NCBI GenBank assembly: GCA_040902535.1
Contig: JBBDXD010000017.1
Coordinates: 15,182-49,047, forward strand
DNA from: Dehalococcoidia bacterium
GTDB lineage: Bacteria > Chloroflexota > Dehalococcoidia > DSTF01 > JACRBR01
DNA length: 33,866 nucleotides
Direction: 5' to 3'
Shown: positions 1 to 7,022 of the stretch, one piece after another
Layout: every line of letters starts with the position of its first letter
Position numbering within the stretch: position 1 is the stretch's first letter
The notes under the pieces: generated by a model
What the model saw: the letters and a program-made list of their open reading frames with translations, nothing else
Databases searched by the model: none
What the model was told of the DNA's origin: nothing
Translations under genes and position numbers: made by a program

Positions 1-128
1 CCCCCCCCCCGCGGCAATGCACACCAGCCGCAACACGAGCGCAAACTGCGCAGCCGACGAGCGCTCCCCACGCGGCCCACCTCATCCCATCTGTGTCATC
101 TGAGCCATCTGTGGTTCCCGCCGATCAC
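1..128. other. Gene-free left edge with one AGATGG repeat array
   Basis: No coding region is supported here. The window opens with a run of ten C. Positions 81-119 carry, read on the minus strand, three spaced AGATG cores with a period of 9 (motif CACAGATGG) behind an AACC head. This is the first of several arrays of the same family in the window. A minus-strand frame upstream of about 75 could be the edge of a neighbouring gene, but it has no start or motif I can defend. Confidence 0.5.
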
Positions 129-1001
129 TCACTCGCGCGGCTGCCGCACCAACCCCTCCTGCGCCACCGATGCCACCCGCACGCCCTGCGTGTTGTACAT
201 CTGACCCAGGATCAGCGCCCGCGCGTTGTGCGCGGCCGGACTTTCGCTCGTAAACAGCAACCAATCGTCGAATCGCGGCGGATAGTGGAACCACAACGCG
301 TGATCGAGGCTCGCCGACGCGCCCATCGTCCGGCCGATGTTGTGCGGCATGCGCGCCGTCGCGATCAGCCCGCGGTCGCTCGCGTACGTCAACAGCGCCG
401 CGTGCATCACCTCGTCGTCCGGAAAGTCGCCGCGCACGCGCATCCACACTCGCCGCCGCGGGATGCCGTCCGGCCAGTCGGTGCCCCACGGATCGCACGC
501 CCGCATCTCTACCGGGTTGTCACGCCACCACTGCTCCATGCGCATGCCTTCGGGCAGACGGTCGGGCCGGACAAATTCCCATTCCGGCAATCCTTCGGGC
601 AGCGGTACATCGGGCATCGGTTGCTGGTGCGTGATCCCCTCCTCCGGCAGCGCGAAGCTGCTCGAAAGGTTGAAGATCGCCTCGCCCGACTGGTACGCGA
701 CCACGTCGCGCGTCGTGAACGTGCGCCCGTCGCGGATCCGATACACGACGTAGCGGATCGGCACGTCGTAACGCCCGGGCCGCAGAAAATACGCGTGTAC
801 CGAATGCATCGACCCTTGTTCGACGGTGCGATACGCGGCTACGACGGCCTGCGCCGCGACCAGCCCGCCGAACAGCCGCCGCTCGCCCTCACCCGGATCG
901 CCGAGGAACATGTCGCGGTCCAGCCGGTCCAACTCGAACAGTGAGACGAGTTTGTCGAGGCGCTGTTGCGCTCGACCGGGATCGCTCCGCTCCTCGGTCA
1001 T
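129..1001 (-). CDS. tesB: Acyl-CoA thioesterase II (TesB-like)
   Basis: The 290-residue product matches the TesB double-hotdog family, which hydrolyses acyl-CoA to free fatty acid and CoA in the cytoplasm. The length equals the usual 285-290 residues. Family landmarks are visible: the N-terminal RLFGGLVAAQA segment (about 41-51), SVHAYFLRPG (about 67-76), RDGRTFTTRDV (about 90-100) in the first hotdog, and the C-terminal ASLDHALWFH (about 230-239) carrying the conserved active-site Asp region. The ATG is preceded by GGAGG with an 8-base spacer, which supports this start. It is on the same strand as the cupredoxin gene, 52 bases downstream of that gene's stop, so read-through transcription is possible but the functions are not obviously linked. 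Family assignment is strong; substrate chain length cannot be read. Confidence 0.93.
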   Translation of the reverse strand: MTEERSDPGRAQQRLDKLVSLFELDRLDRDMFLGDPGEGERRLFGGLVAAQAVVAAYRTVEQGSMHSVHAYFLRPGRYDVPIRYVVYRIRDGRTFTTRDVVAYQSGEAIFNLSSSFALPEEGITHQQPMPDVPLPEGLPEWEFVRPDRLPEGMRMEQWWRDNPVEMRACDPWGTDWPDGIPRRRVWMRVRGDFPDDEVMHAALLTYASDRGLIATARMPHNIGRTMGASASLDHALWFHYPPRFDDWLLFTSESPAAHNARALILGQMYNTQGVRVASVAQEGLVRQPRE

Positions 1002-1053
1002 CCGCGGCGCCTCCGCATGCCAAAAGAGCCACCGAAGTGACTCTCTCGTCGTC

Positions 1054-2451
1054 TCACTGTACTTCGAGCGTCCCGCTCATGTCCTGCGTATGGAAGTCGC
1101 ATCTATAGTCGTAACTCCCGGCAGCTAAGTTGATCGTGATCGTGCCGGTACTGCCGCCATTGATGCGAGCGGGGTCGGAGCACGGCGCATCGCCGCCCGC
1201 AGTGCAGAACCCCTCGTCAAAGTCGCCGCTCGCCGCGACGTGCATGTTGTGGATCGCGCCGCCGATGTTGTCGAGCGTGAACGTCACGTCCGTGCCCGCC
1301 GCGATCGAGATCGTCGGATTCTCCTCGCCGTCGACGACGAACACGTTGTCATCAAGTTCGATCGTCTGCTCTCCGCCCTCGCCGGGTGGCGGTCCTCCGG
1401 GCGGCGGGCCACCTGGCGGCGGCGCCTCCGACGGCCCCGTCGGCCCGCCTTCGACGACCTCGAGCGTGCCCGTCATGTCTTGCGTGTGGAAGTCGCACCG
1501 AAAGTCATACGTGCCCGGGGGCAGGTTGAACGTCAGCGTCCCCGACGATCCGCCCGGCATGCGCTCGGGGTCCGAGCACGGCGCTTCCCCCCCGGTCGAA
1601 CAGAATGCCGCATCGAATCCACCGCTCGCGGCGACATGGACGTTGTGCAGTGCGCCCCCGGCGTTTTCGAGCGGCATCGTCACGTCCACGTTTGCGCCGA
1701 CCTGGATCGTCGGATTCTCTTCGCCGTCGAACAGAAAGAAGTTATCCTCGAGCGTCAGCACGAAGTCGTCGCCCGGGCCGGGACCGCCATCCGGCGGTTC
1801 TTCGCCTTCGTCGACGTGCTCCTCGTAGAACGGCCCCTCGTGTACCTGCGCGTACACCGTCCCGCCGATCAGCAGCCCCGCGACGACCAGCGCGATCGCC
1901 GGCACCTGGAGCTTGATCGCCCCCGGGTTGCTCGCGAAGTACCACGCGACGAGCAGGATCAAGATCGCCACCAGCGCAGCGACCGCCGTCGCCGCCTCGT
2001 TGCCGATCTCCAGGTAAACGCGCGACAGGCTGTAAATGATCGCCAGTCCAAACGCCACGATGCCGATCGGCACCAGCAGCGCGATCCCGAACCGCTCGTA
2101 CAGGACGCCGCGCTTGGACTCTTCGGACTCGCTCTCGAGCGCCTCCGCGCGGCGCACCTGCAGGCTGTCAGGGACGATCTCGTCGCCGTGGCTGCGAATG
2201 ATGCTCACGACGTTCGGTTCTATCGCGTTGTACGTGTCGAGCGCCCGCGCGTCGCGCCACCGCGTCTCCACGGACAGGAGCGTGTCGCCACCCTCCTCGG
2301 TCGAGCGCGTCATCGTCATGCGGAGCGAGCCCGGCCGGCGCCGGATTACCGCCCGGTGCCGCTCCAGCTCGGTGAGCAAGCCCTGCGCCCCGCTGGCATC
2401 GCCCAGCTTGTCCGCCCGGATGCGTACGAGGGCGGTCTGTACGTACTCCAT
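1054..2451 (-). CDS. Membrane protein: ABM-like domain, three TM helices, two tandem cupredoxins
   Basis: Residues 1-100 look like a dimeric alpha/beta-barrel (ABM-type) domain. Three hydrophobic helices follow at about 121-143, 154-173 and 183-202. After a Pro/Gly/acidic linker come two near-identical cupredoxin domains at about 228-334 and 362-465. Domain 1 has candidate type 1 copper ligands H269 (or H272), C319, H322 and M326. Domain 2 has H401 (or H404), C451, H454 and M458. Each domain also has a conserved Cys pair (284/292; 416/424) that may form a disulfide. A proline-rich linker at about 344-357 joins them. The cupredoxins should face outside if the N-terminal domain is cytoplasmic. 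ATG start with AGGTGAG upstream. A role in electron transfer or copper handling is inferred from the ligands. The domain combination is unfamiliar to me. Confidence 0.85.
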   Translation of the reverse strand: MEYVQTALVRIRADKLGDASGAQGLLTELERHRAVIRRRPGSLRMTMTRSTEEGGDTLLSVETRWRDARALDTYNAIEPNVVSIIRSHGDEIVPDSLQVRRAEALESESEESKRGVLYERFGIALLVPIGIVAFGLAIIYSLSRVYLEIGNEAATAVAALVAILILLVAWYFASNPGAIKLQVPAIALVVAGLLIGGTVYAQVHEGPFYEEHVDEGEEPPDGGPGPGDDFVLTLEDNFFLFDGEENPTIQVGANVDVTMPLENAGGALHNVHVAASGGFDAAFCSTGGEAPCSDPERMPGGSSGTLTFNLPPGTYDFRCDFHTQDMTGTLEVVEGGPTGPSEAPPPGGPPPGGPPPGEGGEQTIELDDNVFVVDGEENPTISIAAGTDVTFTLDNIGGAIHNMHVAASGDFDEGFCTAGGDAPCSDPARINGGSTGTITINLAAGSYDYRCDFHTQDMSGTLEVQ

Positions 2452-2599
2452 GCACTCTCACCTGACTGTGATGCGCCGCGAGGCGGCGGATCGGGCCCGA
2501 ACGCCGGGCAAATAGTACCCCCCAGATTCGTTTGAATCCAGCGTCACAAAGTCGGGCGGCTGATCTCCAGCGCCGTGAATGCGTGAAGCTCGGGCTTCC
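2452..2599 (-). promoter_or_regulatory. Leader of the cupredoxin gene with a small palindrome
   Basis: This 148-base gap separates the thioredoxin-like lipoprotein gene from the cupredoxin gene on the same strand. Read on minus it holds a perfect small inverted repeat, GATTC-AAAC-GAATC (2526-2539), followed by TACTAT (2512-2517), which resembles a -10 box. No convincing -35 is seen. The palindrome could be an operator for a copper- or stress-responsive regulator, but that is inference. Confidence 0.3.
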
Positions 2600-3547
2600 T
2601 TACCTAAGCGCCTGCCGGAGCGCGCTTTCGACCTCGTCCAGCGCCGTCGGGCCCTGGTACTTCGCCACGATCCGCCCGTCCCGCCCCACGACGAACACCC
2701 ACGGCTCAGACTGTATGCCCCATTCGCGCGTCGCAGGCACGGGATTCTGCACGAACCCCGCCCGCAGGTCGCGCAGCACGTACGGCTCGACGTGGATGAA
2801 CGTCGCCTCATCGCCGTAGCGCTCCAGCAGCGGGTCCATCACCGTGTCCATCACCGGCGCGCATGTCCGGGTGCGACAGTACGCCGGCGTCGCGAACGCA
2901 ATGACCAACGGCCGCCCCGTATGCAGCGCCTCCGCGATGGTTATGTCGTGCATCTCCGGCCGCGGCGGGAACGACGAGTCGATATCCTCGATCGCCTCCA
3001 CCGAGTCAAGCGTCGCTTGCACGCTGGCCGGCGCCGCCTCGCCGATGACCGGTTCGCTGCTGTCCTCCCGCACGTTGAACCGGAACGGCGCCTCTTCGAG
3101 CCGGTCCCCGTCTGCCGTGGTCACGAGCGCCTTGAAGCCCCACTCGCCCGCGCGCTCGAACGTCACGTTGGCGACGTACACCCCGCCCGTGCCTGCATCG
3201 GTCGGCTCTGGTTCCGGCGCCTGCTCGTCGATATACGACAACTCGATCGGCACGAACCGCGCGTCCGCCGCGAACTTCTCCTCCGGATCGCCGTTCAGGT
3301 CGTAAAACCGCAGCACGACGTCGGCGTCCGCTACAAGTTCATCCGATTCGCCGGTAAGGCTCATCACCATCCGGTTCTCCCCGACGACAAGCGAGTCGTT
3401 CAGGATCACCGGGAAGACCTCGCCCTCTCCCAGCGTCACGACGCGCGGAAACTCCTCGCCCGCGCTCGATCCGCAGCCAACGCCCACGATGCCCACCGCC
3501 AGCACGATCACCCCGATCAGCGTGCCAGCCACGGACCGGCGCATCAT
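2600..3547 (-). CDS. Thioredoxin-fold lipoprotein with CX4C site and N-terminal Ig-like domain
   Basis: The 315-residue product starts with a signal peptide ending at C25, a lipoprotein-like cysteine although the lipobox (VGVGC) is atypical. Residues about 35-160 form a beta-rich YtkA/FixH-like region (GVYVANVTFERAGEWGF). Residues about 195-315 are a thioredoxin/Sco-like domain with the redox pair C224 and C229 in CRTRTC, a CX4C spacing rather than CXXC or the Sco CX3C, and a cis-Pro candidate at P282 in SEPWVFVV. It should act outside the membrane as a thiol reductase or copper chaperone. Its ATG overlaps the ABC permease stop as ATGA (3544-3547), so it is the third gene of a coupled operon. 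The CX4C family looks related to Sco/ResA-type proteins; the substrate is unknown. Confidence 0.85.
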   Translation of the reverse strand: MMRRSVAGTLIGVIVLAVGIVGVGCGSSAGEEFPRVVTLGEGEVFPVILNDSLVVGENRMVMSLTGESDELVADADVVLRFYDLNGDPEEKFAADARFVPIELSYIDEQAPEPEPTDAGTGGVYVANVTFERAGEWGFKALVTTADGDRLEEAPFRFNVREDSSEPVIGEAAPASVQATLDSVEAIEDIDSSFPPRPEMHDITIAEALHTGRPLVIAFATPAYCRTRTCAPVMDTVMDPLLERYGDEATFIHVEPYVLRDLRAGFVQNPVPATREWGIQSEPWVFVVGRDGRIVAKYQGPTALDEVESALRQALR

Positions 3548-4326
3548 CGTTCGGCGCTCAGCGTGCGGCTCGTGCCGAACCAGAACACCGCAACAGCCAG
3601 CGCCGTCATCACCGCAACATCAACCCCGACGCCGAAATACCCGCTCGCGTCATCTGCGTAAAGCGCGAGTTGCAGCGCATCCACGCCGTACGAAAGCGGG
3701 TTGATGCGTCCCAGCAACTTCAGCCACTCAGGCAGATCGGCCAGCGGGAAGAACGCGCCCGAAAGGAAGAGAAACGGGAACAGCACGAGATTCATTACCA
3801 GGTGAAAGCCCTGCATCGACCGGATCCGCGATGCCAGCAGTTGCCCCAGCCCTGAGAGAAATAAATTGAGCGCAAAGATCGCGAACAGCGCCAGCGCCAG
3901 CCCCGCTGCCACCCCGTATTGCCACTCGAAGTCGATCGCCGGCACCACCGACGCCACGCCCAGCACCAGCAGCGCCTGCCCCGCCCCGATGATCACCGCG
4001 CTCAGCGTCTTGCCGAGCAGGATCACCCGCGTCGAGTGCGGCGATGCCAGCAGCACGTTCAGGATCCCGGAGTCGCGGTCGGCGTAATACGACGCGCTCG
4101 AAAACGTCGATGAGAACAGCGCCGTCATCACGATCATCCCGGGCGTCAGAAACGTCACGTAATCGTCGATGTTGTTCGGATCGAGCCCCTCCGAAACGCC
4201 CGTGCCAAGGATCGCCAGCAGCATCAACGGAAACAGCACCGACGAGTAGAGCTGCGACCGCGATCGCCGAAACGCGCGCAGGTCGCGCGCAACGAGCGCC
4301 GCGATCGCATCGAGCGTGCGCATCAT
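3544..4326 (-). CDS. ABC-2 type transporter permease
   Basis: This 260-residue integral membrane protein has about six hydrophobic helices and the ABC-2 permease landmarks: a short basic cytoplasmic N-terminus (RDLRAFRRSRSQ), the SPHSTRVILLGK segment, and the C-terminal RINPLSYGVDALQ motif typical of drug/lipid exporters of the DrrB/NodJ kind. The reading frame is open further upstream to 4431, but the ATG at 4326 overlaps the ATPase stop as ATGA and starts directly before the conserved N-terminus, so that start is preferred. It forms the channel half of an exporter with the upstream ATPase. The coupled downstream thioredoxin-like lipoprotein suggests a role in cofactor or redox-protein biogenesis (compare NosFY or CcmAB), but this is inference; drug or lipid export fits the family as well. 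Confidence 0.9.
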   Translation of the reverse strand: MMRTLDAIAALVARDLRAFRRSRSQLYSSVLFPLMLLAILGTGVSEGLDPNNIDDYVTFLTPGMIVMTALFSSTFSSASYYADRDSGILNVLLASPHSTRVILLGKTLSAVIIGAGQALLVLGVASVVPAIDFEWQYGVAAGLALALFAIFALNLFLSGLGQLLASRIRSMQGFHLVMNLVLFPFLFLSGAFFPLADLPEWLKLLGRINPLSYGVDALQLALYADDASGYFGVGVDVAVMTALAVAVFWFGTSRTLSAER

Positions 4327-5309
4327 GATGCCGCCCCGCGCTCGTCGACGATGGCGCTCCCGACAAGCTGGAAATACACATCCTCCAGCGTCGAAGGCTC
4401 GATGTGTACGCCGGTAATCGCGTCGCCCCACTGCTGAAAGATGCGTGTCAGGAACGCGCTCGCTTCATCGACGGTCACGTGCGTCGTGCGGCCAGCCAGT
4501 CGTACATGCCCGACGCCCGGCTGCGCGTCGAGCGCCGCCACCACGGGCGCGGGATCGTCCCGCCACTCGATGCGCACCGCATCGGCGCGAAGATCGCGCT
4601 TGAGTTCGGCCGGCGTGCCCTGCTCGACCACCCTGCCGTGGTCGAGCAACGCGACGGTGTCGCAGTAACGCTCCGCTTCGTACACATCGTTCGTCGCGAG
4701 CAGCAATGTGCGCCCCGCGCCGTTCGCTTCGCTCAGGTGCTCCCACAGTGCCTGCTTCGAGTCAGGGTCGAGCGCCAACGTCGGCTCGTCGAGCAGGATC
4801 GCGTCGGGGCGCGTCACCAGCGCCCGCGCCAGCTCCAGTCGCCGCTTCATACCGCCCGACAACGTCGATGTGAACGACGACGCCCGCTCATCCAGCCCGA
4901 CGCGCTCCAACAGCTCTGCAACGTCGCGTTGAGCGTCATCGCCACGCAATCCAAAGAGCCGCGCCTGGAGCTGCATCGTCTCGCGCACCGTCATCCCCGC
5001 GTCGAGCGACGGCTCCTGGAACACCACGCCGACCCGCGCCCGCATCGCCGCCGATGGCGCGGAACCCAGCAACCGCACATCCCCGCCCTCGGCGACGCGG
5101 CGCCCCACCAGCAGCGAGATCAGCGTGCTCTTGCCGGAGCCGTTCGGACCCAGCAGCCCGAAAATCGACCCCCTCGGGACCACCAGCGAAAGCCCGTCGA
5201 GCGCAACACGCTCGCCGTAGCTGAACCGAACCTGATCGAACACGATCGCAGGCTCAGAAGCCGTTTCCCGGGGCGTCGAAAGCGTCGCTGTGGACGTGGA
5301 CAGATGCAA
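4323..5309 (-). CDS. ABC transporter ATP-binding protein with degenerate H-loop
   Basis: This is an ATPase of the DrrA/CcmA-like exporter class. Numbering from a TTG at 5309 (328 residues): Walker A GPNGSGKST 54-62, Q-loop Q98, signature LSGGM 150-154, Walker B AILLDEP 170-176. The switch position reads LLATNDVYEAE, so the usual His after the LxxT strand is Asn (N207). The C-terminal 100 residues are the extra domain common in this class, ending SLE/TLEDVYFQLVG. The frame is open to an ATG at 5534, but the extra N-terminus has no homology-like character. GTG at 5243 would also leave a nearly complete domain, so the start is uncertain. It is coupled to the permease through an ATGA overlap. The missing switch His may mean altered hydrolysis or a variant found in a subfamily. 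Confidence 0.88.
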   Translation of the reverse strand: MHLSTSTATLSTPRETASEPAIVFDQVRFSYGERVALDGLSLVVPRGSIFGLLGPNGSGKSTLISLLVGRRVAEGGDVRLLGSAPSAAMRARVGVVFQEPSLDAGMTVRETMQLQARLFGLRGDDAQRDVAELLERVGLDERASSFTSTLSGGMKRRLELARALVTRPDAILLDEPTLALDPDSKQALWEHLSEANGAGRTLLLATNDVYEAERYCDTVALLDHGRVVEQGTPAELKRDLRADAVRIEWRDDPAPVVAALDAQPGVGHVRLAGRTTHVTVDEASAFLTRIFQQWGDAITGVHIEPSTLEDVYFQLVGSAIVDERGAAS

Positions 5310-5577
5310 TAACAGGCCGCCTGTGAACAGGATAACAAGCGCCCTCCTCTCCACAAACGGACGAAACACTTCGAGTCCCGATACCGACGGGCCCCTCGCT
5401 ACGATATCCCCGCCGTGAGCCGGCATTGCCAACCGCACCGCAGGTGGAGAACAGCCCCCCGGCTGTTCCGCCGCTAATAAACCGCACCTACAGGGCAACC
5501 CCAATCCACACGACGCCAAGGAGAAGGGGCGCATTCACGCGCCCCTGACTGACAACTGCCAACTGCCAACTGACAAC
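5310..5577. other. Upstream region of the ABC operon, probably non-coding
   Basis: If the ATPase starts at 5309 or later, these 268 bases hold no gene. The frame remains open here but the translation is composition-driven. Near 5341-5350, minus strand, lies a GAGGAGGG string with no in-frame start at proper spacing. The right edge carries a heptamer array described separately. I see no clear -35/-10 pair. Confidence 0.4.
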
Positions 5578-5580
5578 TCA
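5546..5580. repeat. Heptamer array, CAACTGN x4
   Basis: Four consecutive seven-base units, CAACTGC, CAACTGC, CAACTGA and CAACTCA, occupy 5553-5580. A degenerate fifth unit (TGACTGA) precedes them. The last unit contains the stop codon of the AAA+ ATPase gene (5578-5580). This resembles heptanucleotide STRR-type repeats known from cyanobacteria. Two other heptamer arrays in this window use the unit CRACCAG, and a short one at 28833 resembles this one. Confidence 0.8.
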
Positions 5581-6870
5581 CAAAAAATACGTCGCGCACA
5601 CCTCGTCGAGCAGCTCCCGCGAAAGCGCCGGTCGCCGCTCCTCGTATTCGCACGCGTCAACCACCGCCTCGACGACGTCGCGCGGGTGGCAACCGCGCAG
5701 TTCGCGTCCCACCGGCTCGTACCACGTGTCGAGCAGATGCGTCACCGACGCATCGTCGTGCGCGATGCCGCGCATCTCGCACTCGCGCCGGAAGATCGCG
5801 CGGAACTCGACCTCGGACGGGTTCGGGACCTCCACCTTGTAGCGGATGCGCCGCAGGAACGCCTCGTCCGCCAGTTCCGCCGGCGACAGGTTCGTCGAAA
5901 ACAACACCAGCACGTCGAACGGCACTTCGATCGTCTGCCCCGTGTGCATCGTCAGGTGGTCGATGCCGCCCTCCAGCGCGACGATCCAGCGGTTCAGCAG
6001 TTGCACCGCCGGGATCTGCTGCCGCCCGAAGTCGTCGATGATCAGCGTGCCGCCATTCGCCTTCAGCGGCAACGGCGCCTCGTACACCTTCGTCTGGTCG
6101 TCGTAGACCAGTTCCAGGCTCTGCTTCGTCAGTTCTCCGCCTGCCCAGATCATCGGTCGCTGGATGCTGACCCAGCGACCGTCGCTGCGCGACTTGAGCA
6201 GCGTGTGCTCGCTCGTCGGATCCTGCTCATCCTCCACCCGCACGTGCTTCGAGGGATCGTACAGGTGCACGATGTGGCCGTGGATCTCCAGCGCGTACGG
6301 AATGCGAATCGTTCCGTCGACGACCTTCGCGATCGCCGTGGCGACGCTCGTCTTGCCATTGCCGGAGTTCCCGTGTACCAGCGTCGGTTTCCGCGACGCC
6401 GCCGCCCGCCCGATGCGCCGCATCGTCGTCTCCGCGAGCACGAGACCGCCCAGCGCATCCTCGATCTGGTCGCGCGTCACCGCGGCGGCCCGCACCGTCT
6501 GCTCGACCGCCTGCTCTACGTACGCCTTCAGCGGCACCGGCGCCGGCCCGACGTAGCCGCTGCGCGAAAGCGCCTGTTCCGCGCGCTCAAGCCCCTTCTG
6601 GCTCAACGCATAGAGATAGCCCGTCGGCCCGCCCGTCACGCCGCCCATGATCGCCGCGAGGCTGTCCTGCGATAGCGATTGCATGATCTCGTCAACGACC
6701 GGCGGCGAGAGCCGCATGGCATCGCCGAGGTCGTTTCGCGTCATCCGGCCCGCGTAGTACAGAAGCTTGAGCGCGAGGTCGCGCACCAGCCCCTCCTCGA
6801 GGCCCAGGTCTTCGACGGTGGTCGGTTCGTGGGCGTGTGCGGGCTGCGGCGAGAGTGCCAGGCTTGTCAA
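5578..6870 (-). CDS. AAA+ ATPase with N-terminal winged-helix domain
   Basis: The 430-residue protein has a winged-helix-like N-terminus (about 28-105, KLLYYAGRMTRNDLGDAM then a wing ending YLYALSQKGLERAEQAL). The AAA+ core has Walker A GNSGNGKTS (167-175), Walker B TLIIDDFGR (275-283), sensor 1 in LFSTN (N327) and a paired Arg R340/R341 as finger candidates. A helical lid lies at about 370-430. The TTG start is supported by GGAGG five bases upstream; no ATG gives a full-length domain. It belongs to the MoxR/chaperone-like AAA+ group by motif order, but I do not recognise a named function. It diverges from nadE across 152 bases, so shared regulation is possible. A DNA-binding or remodelling role is inferred only from the fold combination. 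Confidence 0.85.
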   Translation of the reverse strand: MTSLALSPQPAHAHEPTTVEDLGLEEGLVRDLALKLLYYAGRMTRNDLGDAMRLSPPVVDEIMQSLSQDSLAAIMGGVTGGPTGYLYALSQKGLERAEQALSRSGYVGPAPVPLKAYVEQAVEQTVRAAAVTRDQIEDALGGLVLAETTMRRIGRAAASRKPTLVHGNSGNGKTSVATAIAKVVDGTIRIPYALEIHGHIVHLYDPSKHVRVEDEQDPTSEHTLLKSRSDGRWVSIQRPMIWAGGELTKQSLELVYDDQTKVYEAPLPLKANGGTLIIDDFGRQQIPAVQLLNRWIVALEGGIDHLTMHTGQTIEVPFDVLVLFSTNLSPAELADEAFLRRIRYKVEVPNPSEVEFRAIFRRECEMRGIAHDDASVTHLLDTWYEPVGRELRGCHPRDVVEAVVDACEYEERRPALSRELLDEVCATYFL

Positions 6871-7022
6871 GCTGTCCTCCGTTTCCGGCGCAACGCCGGC
6901 GCGTGATCCTGGTACGCCACCCCTGACCGTAGAAACGGCGACAGGCCCCCGCCATTACGGGAAGTCCCCCGCTTCCTCAGGTGGCGCCTCATCGCCGATA
7001 CTTATCAGCGAGAGGCGGCATC

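Noticed and set aside
1-10. Poly-C run as a phase-variable tract
   Set aside because: It lies at the window edge with no reading frame or promoter that it could switch.
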